Position numbers and translations under genes: made by a program. Of a DNA stretch of 64,000 nucleotides, positions 9,526-17,140 are shown piece after piece; the first letter of the stretch is position 1, and every line of letters starts with the position of its first letter. Source of the stretch: Szabonella sp046295215. GTDB taxonomy: Bacteria; Pseudomonadota; Alphaproteobacteria; Rhodobacterales; Rhodobacteraceae. The stretch lies in contig JBKBNP010000001.1 in NCBI GenBank assembly GCA_046295215.1, positions 62,001 to 126,000 on the forward strand, given 5' to 3'. A model generated the notes under the pieces. It did not search any database. It saw only the letters and a program-made list of their open reading frames with translations, and was not told the DNA's origin.

Positions 9526-11152
9526 GCTTGCGCAACTCGCGCAAAAGCCCGGTCTTGCGCAGGGTGCGCACCGGATAGTCCGGGTCGCCCAGCATCCGGT
9601 CCAGCGAGAAGCCGGGTTCGATCTGTTCGAGCCGTTCCTTCATGCGGTTGGCGCGGTCCAGATCGCCCTGATGGGCATAGAGCGACAGAAGATAGCGATA
9701 GGCGGGCCGCAGCGAGGGGGCCGCAAAGGCGGCGGTCTCGGCGGCCTTGATCGCCTCGTCCACGCGGCCCGTCGCCACGCAGACCGTGGCATGATGCGCG
9801 TCCCACCAGTGCCGGAAGGTGGAGCGTCCGGCATAGAGTCGGCCAAGCGCGGACAGCCGATAGGCCTCCTCGCCCTCCCCGGCCAGCATCTTTGCGACCG
9901 CCATCGCCTGAAGCGCGAAGGGGTTGCGGGGGTTTTCCTCCAGCGCCGCCTGTGCGGCCTGCCCGGCGGCGACCGCATCGCCAAAGAGCATCGCGCGGGT
10001 CTGCGAGACCAGCGCCTTGACGGTGGAATTGCCGTCGCGGCGTTCCATCGCATGCGAGGTCAGCGAATGGGCGATGTCGTGCAACTCGGGTCGCTGCGCC
10101 TGGCTCAGTTCGATCGCCTTGACCATCTGCAAAAGGCCCCGCCAGGCCAGATGCACGGTGTTGCCCTCGACTTCCCAGGCCTGTTCCATTAGGCGGTCGG
10201 CCTCGGTCAGTTGGACCTCGTCAAAGGAGAACATCTTGTGCAGGGCCAATTGGCCGAGTGCTGCCGATTTGGAGGCGTCGCGCGCCACGCCCAGAACATG
10301 CGGCGCGCGGGCGACCGTGCGTTCGGCGGCCTCATAGGCGGCCTGCACCAGCGCCTCGGACCCGGCAAGCGATGTGGCGGTGCCGACGAACCGGCAATCG
10401 CGGGAAAACAGCACGCGCCCGGTCGGCAGATGGAGGATCTTTATGAAGGCAAGGCAGATGCCGTTATCCTCGATCACGTTGCAGGTGATTTCCAGATCGG
10501 CAGGCGGTTGGCCCGGCTGGTCGCGGCCCTGTGACAGGGTGCAGGCGGTCACATGATCGGCAATGTCGGCGGCGATGCGGGCGGCGATGATTTCGGCCAC
10601 GATCCCCGACCCGGTGCCGGGCAGGTTCGAGGTGGTGCAGCGCAGGGTGATCGGCTCGGCAGTCGGCCGGGGGTCGCAGCGGGTCAGACCGCTCGCGCCA
10701 GCCCCGGCGGCGGTGCCACGACGCGCCGAATCGAGCCAGCGCTGGAAGGCCGGGTCACGCACCGTCACGCCTTCCAGCAGGTCGCCGGAACTTTCGGAAG
10801 CGCCGCGCAGGCGCAAGGCCTCCGGGCGCAGGCTCAGCCATTCGCGATCCGCGATCAGGATGTCGTCATGCGGGGTCAGGGCCTTGCGCAGATCCACGAG
10901 GGCTTGCCGCAGGCTCCCCGCCGCCTGCTGGGGCGCGCGGTCGCTCCACAGCCGTTCCTCGATCCAGCGGCGGCTGCGGCGCTGTTCCGGAGCAAGCGCC
11001 AGCATCGCGAGAAGGGCGCGGGACTTGTGCGGGCGGGGTGAAAGGTCGGCCCCGTCAGACAAGGCGCAAAGAGAGAATGGTCCGTGCAGCACAAGCTCCA
11101 CGACCGCTCCCGCACCGGTCCGTTCTTCGTTGCGATCAGCGTCCGTCGCCAT
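9518..11152 (-). CDS. SARP-like transcriptional regulator with TPR-like C-terminus
   Basis: The ~544-aa protein begins with a winged-helix DNA-binding domain like those of SARP/OmpR activators (LVLHGPFSLCAL, PHKSRALLAMLALAPEQRRSRRWIEERLW, AAGSLRQALVDLRKAL). A central domain of about 150 aa resembles an adenylate-cyclase-associated or TolB-N-like region. The last 200 aa are helical TPR-like repeats (NPRNPFALQAMAVAKMLAGEGEEAY). The start is uncertain: ATG 11152 is used, but the frame opens at 11278 and no strong ribosome site marks either. It diverges from the PAP2 gene at 11352 and may regulate it. The effector is unknown. Confidence 0.7.
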   Translation of the reverse strand: MATDADRNEERTGAGAVVELVLHGPFSLCALSDGADLSPRPHKSRALLAMLALAPEQRRSRRWIEERLWSDRAPQQAAGSLRQALVDLRKALTPHDDILIADREWLSLRPEALRLRGASESSGDLLEGVTVRDPAFQRWLDSARRGTAAGAGASGLTRCDPRPTAEPITLRCTTSNLPGTGSGIVAEIIAARIAADIADHVTACTLSQGRDQPGQPPADLEITCNVIEDNGICLAFIKILHLPTGRVLFSRDCRFVGTATSLAGSEALVQAAYEAAERTVARAPHVLGVARDASKSAALGQLALHKMFSFDEVQLTEADRLMEQAWEVEGNTVHLAWRGLLQMVKAIELSQAQRPELHDIAHSLTSHAMERRDGNSTVKALVSQTRAMLFGDAVAAGQAAQAALEENPRNPFALQAMAVAKMLAGEGEEAYRLSALGRLYAGRSTFRHWWDAHHATVCVATGRVDEAIKAAETAAFAAPSLRPAYRYLLSLYAHQGDLDRANRMKERLEQIEPGFSLDRMLGDPDYPVRTLRKTGLLRELRKLM

Positions 11153-11351
11153 GGTCCAACATTGCCCTGCGCGCGCCCTGTCCATTGCGCGTTCTTGATG
11201 CCCCGGCGTCACCCCGACATATGCAACCAGATCATACCGTGCGCCGCTATCGTCAAAATAGCGTAAATTCACCAACATGCACGAAAAGGTTTTGGCAGCC
11301 GCGTCAGAGGCCGCCTAAATGGCTCAACCGCAGGCGTGATTGAGGATCGAG

Positions 11352-12440
11352 ATGGCATTTTCCGGCACGCAGGGAACCCAGGGCACACAGGGAACCCAAG
11401 GCACACAGGGGACGCAAGGCACCCAGGGCACCCAAGGAACGCAAGGCACCCAGGGAACGCAGAGCGCGGGGGGCTCCGCAGGGCCCTATCTGTCGCTGGC
11501 GCTGGCCACCACGCGCGACGGGATTGCCCGGCAATGGTCGGGCCTCGGCGGGCGGGTGATCGACAATCCGACACCGGGCGGGTGGGACGGGTTCCGACGC
11601 ATGCAGGACGGCCCGCAGGCGGCGGTGCTGGACTATGAACTTGCGGTTCTTGCGGCGCTCGATCTTGCGCAGCCGCAAATCGGTGCGGTGGTCAGCCCCG
11701 TTGTCGGAGGCGGTTCTGTCGTCCGATTGACGCGGCCGGTCTACGATCAGGCCTTTGTCGATGCACAGATGGCGCTCGTGCGGACCTATGCCGATCTGCG
11801 GCTGGACCGGATGGCCGAGATCCAGGTCCAGACCGGAGATTTCGTGTCTTTCTTCAGCACGCAGGCCTATATGGACCGGGTGGCGACGAAACGCTCGCTG
11901 GATCTGATCTGGGCACTGCTGCGGATGCTTGGCCCGCTGGAGATGCGGCTGAAGCTGCATTTCGATTTTCCGCGCCCGATCCAGACCACGGATGAACTGC
12001 AACCCATGATCCAGACGCCCGGCCATGCGTCCTGGCCCAGTGGCCACGCGACCGAGGCCTTTGCCGTGGCGGTGCTGTTCTCGGCACTGCGGGCGGGGAC
12101 GGGGGTGGATGCGCTGGCCGAGGTTCAGGCCCGCAGCCAGCCGATGCGCCTTGCCGCACGGATCGCCACGAACCGCACGATTGCCGGGGTGCATTACCCG
12201 TCCGACAGCATGGCGGGCGCGGTTCTGGGCATCGGCATTGCCGAACTGCTGACCAACTGGCTGTCCGGGGCGAGCGAAACCCCGGTGCGGGCCTTCAACG
12301 GGACCGGATTTCTGGACGATTTCACGCTCGACACGCTGGAAAACATCTTGCCCGCGACAGGGACACAGGCCTTCACCGCGCCGCCGCCGCCGGTTCTGGC
12401 GAATCTGTGGCAGATTGCGCGCGACGAATGGGTGCGCTGA
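11352..12440 (+). CDS. PAP2 / vanadium haloperoxidase-fold phosphatase with eleven GTQ repeats
   Basis: The 362-aa protein starts MAFS, followed by eleven perfect Gly-Thr-Gln triplets (residues 5-37), a collagen-like Gly-X-Y tract without proline. The rest is an all-helical PAP2 domain with every active-site motif intact: K201-x6-R208-P209, P229-S-G-H232 and R275-x5-H281-x3-D285. The spacing is that of vanadium-dependent haloperoxidases and bacterial acid phosphatases. No signal peptide is seen. ATG 11352 follows TGAGGATCGAG. The GTQ codons vary synonymously, which argues for selection on the protein. It ends at a strong bidirectional terminator facing the S8 peptidase. Substrate (phosphate ester, halide or lipid) is unknown. 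Confidence 0.85.
   Translation: MAFSGTQGTQGTQGTQGTQGTQGTQGTQGTQGTQGTQSAGGSAGPYLSLALATTRDGIARQWSGLGGRVIDNPTPGGWDGFRRMQDGPQAAVLDYELAVLAALDLAQPQIGAVVSPVVGGGSVVRLTRPVYDQAFVDAQMALVRTYADLRLDRMAEIQVQTGDFVSFFSTQAYMDRVATKRSLDLIWALLRMLGPLEMRLKLHFDFPRPIQTTDELQPMIQTPGHASWPSGHATEAFAVAVLFSALRAGTGVDALAEVQARSQPMRLAARIATNRTIAGVHYPSDSMAGAVLGIGIAELLTNWLSGASETPVRAFNGTGFLDDFTLDTLENILPATGTQAFTAPPPPVLANLWQIARDEWVR
11364..11462 (+). repeat. 11 x 9-bp coding repeat (Gly-Thr-Gln)
   Basis: Eleven in-frame GGN-ACN-CAR units encode (GTQ)11 without interruption. Third positions differ between units, so the protein repeat is better conserved than the DNA. Confidence 0.97.
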
Positions 12441-12477
12441 GGCTGGCTTCCCCAGAGCTGGTCTTTGCTGCATCCTG

Positions 12478-12515
12478 AAAAGGGTTGCTGCCAGATGTCC
12501 GGCAGCAACCCTTTT
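12478..12515. terminator. Bidirectional terminator between convergent genes
   Basis: A 15-bp perfect stem (AAAAGGGTTGCTGCC paired with its complement) encloses an 8-nt loop. A T tract lies on the right and the matching A tract on the left. It can terminate both the PAP2 gene and the S8 peptidase gene. Confidence 0.88.
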
Positions 12516-12585
12516 CTTTATGGAAAGGTCAGGTTGTCTTGAAACGGGCAGGGGGCTTGCGGCGGTGCTGTCGCCGCCGATCCGT

Positions 12586-14670
12586 TCAGGTGTCGGCGTG
12601 GACTGTGGTCGTTGCCGGAGCGGTCAGAATGCCCGCTCCCTGTCGGTCCGCCAGTGCCGGATCGCCGGTTTCCCCGAACATCGCGACAAGGGCGAGATGC
12701 TCCGCCTCGCCGGGCTGCGGGGGGAAACGCCCCTCGTCCATCGCTGTGGCCAGCGCCCGGCTGACCCGGGCAGCGGCGACCGATGTGCCGTTGGACACCC
12801 GGCCCGAACCCGAGGCCGTGCCTGTCGCGATCATGCCCAGAAGTGCTGTGCCCCGGTCCCCGATGCCGGAAAGTGACGGCTCGGGCCGCGTCCACGCTGC
12901 CCCGGTCGCGGAATAGCGCGACGGGGGCAGCCCGGGCATGTCGCGCGCGGCGGCAACGGCATAGGTGCAATCCGACCGCGCGGTGACAAAGCTGGAATGG
13001 CTGGCCTGCCGGGTGATCGGGCAGTCGGGGCCGGGCCGGGTCCAGCCCGCTGATTCCGGGTCGTAATCATAGGCGCGCGGATCGTCGAGATAGCTTTGCC
13101 GCCCGTTCAGCCGATAGCCCGAGGGCGTGTCACCGCGTTGCACCTCCAGCCGCAGGGGCAGGGGGCCGCCCGATTGCGCGGCAACCGTGACAACCCATGC
13201 GCCGGGACGGATCAGCGCGGTGCCTGCCTCCCCCGCCGAAGGGGCCATCGCGATCACCGCATGGGCGGGCGTCACCACCCCCGGCGCCGTCACGCGCGGC
13301 CCGAGGTGGTAGAACCGGCCGACGCTGCGCCCGTCCGGGCCAAGGATCGGGCGGCTCATGTTCGGCGGGATCGGGCCAAGCCCCTGCGGCATCGCCCCCG
13401 GGCCGGGCGGGGTGAGCGTGACCGACAGCCGCGCCATGTCGGTCGGGTTTCCCGGCCTGAGTTCCAGAAAGCTCGCCGCGAAATCATCGGGCTGCAACCG
13501 CCATGTGACCGGCTCCGCTGTGCCGGGCGCCAGCGTCAGATGCGCGCCCTGATTGTGCAGCCGCGAATTGCCCCAGGCATAGACCACGCGGACGGTGCGG
13601 CCATGGCGCGCCTGCCAGCGTTCGGCCATCTGCGCGACCAGCGCCTCGATCGCCTTGGTCCCGTCCTTCGGTCCGGCAAAGGTGGCAAAGGAAATGTTGA
13701 TGACGACCGGGCTTTGCCCGTTCACCCGCAGCGCCTGCCGCAGGATCCAGCGCACCCCCTCCACGATGCAGGGCTCAAGCTGCGTTCCGGCGGTGTTGTC
13801 CACCGCCTCGGGCGGAAGCTGCACCGCCAGCAGTGGCCAGTCGAGGGCGGGATCGTCGCTTTCGGGATCGGCACCTGCGGCAAGGTCCAGCACATGCGTG
13901 CCATGGCTGAACCCGTATTCGGTGGACCGGTGCGCGTCCGGTTCATAAAGCTGGAGGTTCAGTTGCCGGTAGGCGGCGCTTTCCTCCAGTCGCGGGCCAT
14001 GTGCGAGGATCGCGTCGATCTCGGGCCGGTGCAGCACCTCGCCCGCCTGAACATAGGCCGCCCCGAAGGCCGGGGCGGGAACGCTGCGGAAGGCCTGCAA
14101 CCAGATCGCATGGAACCGCGTGCGGTATCGGGCGGCCGCACCCTTGCGACGGTCCCGCCGACAAAAGCGCATGTTCAGAAACCCGATGCCATCGTCGATC
14201 ACGGCGACGATGGGGGCTGTTCGGGTGGCTTCGCGGCCACAAGCGGGGGACGCGCAAAGCGCGAGCGTCTCGGTTTCCGGGGGCAGCGACCGGCAGGGCT
14301 GCAGCACCTCCAGCGTTTCGGCATGCCGGGCCTGGAAGGCGGCAAGGTCGAGACCCGTCCAGAACACGGTGAAGGGATCCTCTGTCGCCTCCACATGGCC
14401 CGGCGTCGCCACCCCGTCGCGTTCGGTCAATCCAAGCGCGTCCAGATCCTCCAGCCCGAGGGACAAGTCCTGCGCCAGAACCGCATCGGCGAGTCGGTGC
14501 AGGGCCGCTTCCGGCCCATCGGGGCCGGTGCAAAGCCGCACCAGTGCCGACCGCAGGGCCGTCGGGCTGGCCCCTGCGGTTGCAAGCTCCTCGGCCCAGT
14601 GCAGATAGGCGCTTTCCGCCGGGGCCAGCGGTTCGGGGGCAGGGGGCACTTGCTGTCCGCTATGGGCCAT
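12586..14670 (-). CDS. S8 (subtilisin-family) serine peptidase, atypical
   Basis: The 694-aa protein has a subtilase catalytic triad: D159 in VAVIDDGIG, H256 in FSHGTHVLDLAAG and S630 in SNGTSVAAAR. The oxyanion asparagine is N368 in YAWGNS. About 260 residues separate N368 from S630, far more than in subtilisin, and probably form an inserted beta domain. No signal peptide or propeptide is recognisable; the first 140 aa are helical and acidic. ATG 14670 follows AAGGTG; ATG 14685 is an alternative. The target protein is unknown. It converges on the GTQ-repeat PAP2 gene. Confidence 0.85.
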   Translation of the reverse strand: MAHSGQQVPPAPEPLAPAESAYLHWAEELATAGASPTALRSALVRLCTGPDGPEAALHRLADAVLAQDLSLGLEDLDALGLTERDGVATPGHVEATEDPFTVFWTGLDLAAFQARHAETLEVLQPCRSLPPETETLALCASPACGREATRTAPIVAVIDDGIGFLNMRFCRRDRRKGAAARYRTRFHAIWLQAFRSVPAPAFGAAYVQAGEVLHRPEIDAILAHGPRLEESAAYRQLNLQLYEPDAHRSTEYGFSHGTHVLDLAAGADPESDDPALDWPLLAVQLPPEAVDNTAGTQLEPCIVEGVRWILRQALRVNGQSPVVINISFATFAGPKDGTKAIEALVAQMAERWQARHGRTVRVVYAWGNSRLHNQGAHLTLAPGTAEPVTWRLQPDDFAASFLELRPGNPTDMARLSVTLTPPGPGAMPQGLGPIPPNMSRPILGPDGRSVGRFYHLGPRVTAPGVVTPAHAVIAMAPSAGEAGTALIRPGAWVVTVAAQSGGPLPLRLEVQRGDTPSGYRLNGRQSYLDDPRAYDYDPESAGWTRPGPDCPITRQASHSSFVTARSDCTYAVAAARDMPGLPPSRYSATGAAWTRPEPSLSGIGDRGTALLGMIATGTASGSGRVSNGTSVAAARVSRALATAMDEGRFPPQPGEAEHLALVAMFGETGDPALADRQGAGILTAPATTTVHADT

Positions 14671-14827
14671 TTCGATCACCTTCATCCAAATGCGGATGAC
14701 GGAAAAGGGCCGCATCCGGCACCGACTATGGAAGCCCCGAAGCTGCCCGGTCAAACCCTGCGCAGGGCAGGGCCGGATTTTGACGGAGCTTTCACGCGCG
14801 CCTCCGGCGGTGCGCCACCCCGACCTG

Positions 14828-15073
14828 TCACTTGGTCAGGATCAGCTTTCCGGCCCGCGTGATGCGCAAGGCGTAGATCTGGCCGTCGAGGTCGATCTGC
14901 GCGAGGGAACCGCCGCAGGTCAACTGGCGGGCCTTGTGGCAGGGCAGGGTCTCGCCGGGATGGCCGGACGCGGATCCTGATGCGGAAAGCGGGAGCGCAG
15001 AACGTGACGTGCGGCGGGGCAGGGTCTGCGAAGGGGCTGAAAAGATGCTTGCAGGGTCAGGCCGGGCGTTCAT
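14828..15073 (-). CDS. hemP: Hemin uptake protein HemP
   Basis: An 81-aa protein whose C-terminal third has the HemP pattern (ARQLTCGGSLAQI, YALRITRAGKLILTK). HemP proteins are small and lie at the head of haem uptake loci; some act as regulators of haem receptor genes. The N-terminal half here is Ser/Pro-rich and longer than usual. The start overlaps the stop of the 44-aa gene upstream (ATGA), so translation is probably coupled. No haem receptor or ABC genes follow in this window, so it is detached from a classic hmu operon. Confidence 0.8.
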   Translation of the reverse strand: MNARPDPASIFSAPSQTLPRRTSRSALPLSASGSASGHPGETLPCHKARQLTCGGSLAQIDLDGQIYALRITRAGKLILTK

Positions 15074-15204
15074 TTGCGTCCCTCCATCCGGTCGAACCAT
15101 TGAAGCATCCCGAAGCCGGATGAAAGGTGGCCATCGAGCGACAGCCGCAGGATTTCGCGCAGGTCGCTGACCGGGACTGGTGGGGTGGGCGTGGAAGTCT
15201 GCAT
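15070..15204 (-). CDS. Small 44-aa protein of unknown function upstream of hemP
   Basis: Starts MQTSTPTPPVPVSDL and continues REILRLSLDGHLSSGFGM then LQWFDRMEGRK. It has a GGAG ribosome site 8-9 bases before ATG 15204. The TGA stop overlaps the hemP ATG by 4 bp. A helix-rich, amphipathic middle with an aromatic tail is visible, with no membrane segment or cysteine. I do not recognise a named family. The coupling and the AT-rich upstream region suggest it belongs to the iron/haem response. Confidence 0.65.
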   Translation of the reverse strand: MQTSTPTPPVPVSDLREILRLSLDGHLSSGFGMLQWFDRMEGRK

Positions 15205-15282
15205 GAGGGTCTCCGCTGGAAAAAGGGTTCCGGGCTGACCGTCTGGCTGGCTTGGATTGCCCCAAACATGACGCGACTCGGA

Positions 15283-15330
15283 GGATTTGTAAATCCTGAT
15301 TATTTTACTATGATAAATTTTCCCCAAGCC
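15283..15330. promoter_or_regulatory. AT-rich divergent control region with a perfect dyad
   Basis: GGATTT-GT-AAATCC (15283-15296) is a perfect 6-2-6 inverted repeat. It adjoins about 25 bp of almost pure A/T (TGATTATTTTACTATGATAA) in an otherwise GC-rich region. It lies between the hemP pair and the DUF533 gene and is a candidate iron-regulator (Fur, Irr or RirA-like) site by context; I cannot match one consensus exactly. Confidence 0.45.
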
Positions 15331-15405
15331 GCGTTGATCCGCCGGCGCCCCCTTCCCATATCGGCACCGCGCCGGGCAATGGCGTGGCATGGACGGGAGA
15401 GCCGG

Positions 15406-16122
15406 ATGAAGGATGCAAGATCGCTGCTCGATGGCCTGATCGGCCAGCTTGGGGGGGCGGCAGGCGGAACTGGCGGCGGTCTGGAGGGGATTGCGCGCAA
15501 GGCAAAGGGTGCATGGGACGGCCAGTCGGGGCTGGCCAAGGGGGCCATTGCCGGTGGATTGCTCGGTGTTCTGCTGGGCGGAAAATCCACCCGCCGGATG
15601 GCCGGATCGGCGCTGAAGGTCGGCGGCACTGCACTGATCGGAGGTCTGGCCTACAAGGCCTGGCAGGACTGGCAGGCGGGCAAGGCCGCCGGGGCATCGC
15701 CTGCTTCGGCTCCGGTCGAACTGCCCGCCCCCGATGGCACGGTTTTCCTGCCCTCGGAGCCTCTCGCGGCGGATGACCTTGCGACGCGGCTGTTGCGGGC
15801 GATGGTCGCGGCGGCCAAGGCGGATGGTCATGTCACCCCCGCCGAGCGTCGCCGGATCGGCGCGCAGCTTGAAACGCTGGGCCTCGGGGCCGAGGCACAG
15901 GGGCTGGTCGAGGCGGAACTCGACGCCCCCTTGGACGTGGGCGCGATTGCGGCCCTTGCGCGGGGGCCGGAGGAGGCCGCCGAGATCTATGCCGCCTCGC
16001 TTCTGGTCGTGGACCCGGATGCCCCGGCCGAAAAGGGCTATCTTGCGATGCTGGCGGCGCGGCTGGATCTGCCGGCGGGTCTGGTCGATCACCTTCACTC
16101 GCGAACGGCCGATCTGGCCTGA
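15406..16122 (+). CDS. DUF533 (YebE/TerB-like) membrane protein
   Basis: A 238-aa protein with a glycine-rich N-terminal segment (AIAGGLLGVLLGGKS) and a second hydrophobic stretch (VGGTALIGGLAYKAW), then a TerB-like helical domain (MVAAAKADGHVTPAERRRIGAQL, EIYAASLLVVDPDAPAEKGYL). This is the DUF533 architecture; E. coli YebE is a member. The function is not known. ATG 15406 follows GGGAGAGCCGG; the frame is open further upstream without homology. It converges on bhcR. Confidence 0.85.
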   Translation: MKDARSLLDGLIGQLGGAAGGTGGGLEGIARKAKGAWDGQSGLAKGAIAGGLLGVLLGGKSTRRMAGSALKVGGTALIGGLAYKAWQDWQAGKAAGASPASAPVELPAPDGTVFLPSEPLAADDLATRLLRAMVAAAKADGHVTPAERRRIGAQLETLGLGAEAQGLVEAELDAPLDVGAIAALARGPEEAAEIYAASLLVVDPDAPAEKGYLAMLAARLDLPAGLVDHLHSRTADLA

Positions 16123-16124
16123 CC

Positions 16125-16955
16125 TCAGGGCCGCACGCCGCCGGTCGCCGCTGTCACGCGGTCGGCGGCCTCTGTCACCAGCGCGCCGATCCGGCCCGCG
16201 TCCGACAATCCGATGCGGAAGGCGGGACCGGAGACGGAGAGCCCGGCCACCGGCTCGCCATGCGCGTTGAAGATCGGGGCCGCGATGCAGCGCATCCCTT
16301 CGGCGCGTTCCTGATCGTCGATGGAATAGCCCCGGTCCCGTGTGCGAGCGAGATCCCGCATCAAACTGGCTTCCTGCGTGATCGAGAGCGAGGTGAAGCG
16401 CGCCAGCCCCTTGCGCGCGATGATGCCCTGCACGCGGTCCTCGGGCAGGAAAGCCAGCAGCGCCTTGCCGATGCCCGAGACATGCATCGGCCCCTTGGTG
16501 CCGGGGGGGAAGAAGGCGCGGATCGCCTCATGCGTTTCGACCTGTGACAGGAACAGAACCTCGTCCTGACTTTCTATGCCGAGATTGGCGGTTTCCCCGG
16601 TCGCCCGCATCAGCGCATCCATCGGCTGCCGTGCCCGCTCCACAACCTTGGTGCGGCGCAGGAAGGCCGACCCCACGCGAAAAGCCCCCGTGCCGACATG
16701 CCAGAGCTGCCCCGGTTCCTCCAGTTCCACCATCCCATGCCCTTGCAGCGTGATAAGCGCGCGGTAGACCGTGGCCACCGCCTGCCCGGAGCGTTCGGCA
16801 AGATCCGACAATGTGAGGCCGGGGCCCGCCGCGAGAAGCGACAGAAGGGCTATGCCCCGGTCCAGCGCCTGCACGGTGTTCTGTTCGGTCTTGTCGTGAA
16901 AGGCGCGGGGGCGGCCCCGGGGGCGCGGCTGCGGGTTCGGCGGCGGAGAGGCCAT
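16125..16955 (-). CDS. bhcR: IclR-family regulator of the beta-hydroxyaspartate cycle
   Basis: The 276-aa protein has an IclR winged helix (TVQALDRGIALLSLLAAGPGLTLSDL, VATVYRALITLQ) and the IclR ligand-binding domain (MHVSGIGKALLAFLPEDR, RGYSIDDQERAEGMRCIAAPI). It sits divergently before bhcA in the published gene order. In Paracoccus denitrificans BhcR responds to glyoxylate and controls bhcABCD. The N-terminus is Pro/Arg-rich. The ATG at 16955 is used because no internal ATG precedes the helix-turn-helix. Confidence 0.88.
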   Translation of the reverse strand: MASPPPNPQPRPRGRPRAFHDKTEQNTVQALDRGIALLSLLAAGPGLTLSDLAERSGQAVATVYRALITLQGHGMVELEEPGQLWHVGTGAFRVGSAFLRRTKVVERARQPMDALMRATGETANLGIESQDEVLFLSQVETHEAIRAFFPPGTKGPMHVSGIGKALLAFLPEDRVQGIIARKGLARFTSLSITQEASLMRDLARTRDRGYSIDDQERAEGMRCIAAPIFNAHGEPVAGLSVSGPAFRIGLSDAGRIGALVTEAADRVTAATGGVRP

Positions 16956-17140
16956 GCTTCGGCTCCATGTGGAAAAATGCTGTGGGGCAAGAGAGGATCG
17001 GCAGATGAAAAATGCCCTTCATCCTGTTATCGCATGGATTTCCGGATTATTCCATCAATTGAAAAAGCATTTCGAAAAAATTGCGCCGGGGAGCATGCCA
17101 ACGTAATTTGCGACATGACAGCAGCGAAAGGACGCGGCCC
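16956..17140. promoter_or_regulatory. Divergent bhcR-bhcA control region
   Basis: The region is markedly AT-rich in its centre. It holds a spaced inverted repeat ATGGA-N12-TCCAT (17034-17055), followed by A-rich runs near 17060-17080. It should hold the bhcA promoter and BhcR operator; the exact site is inference. Confidence 0.4.
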
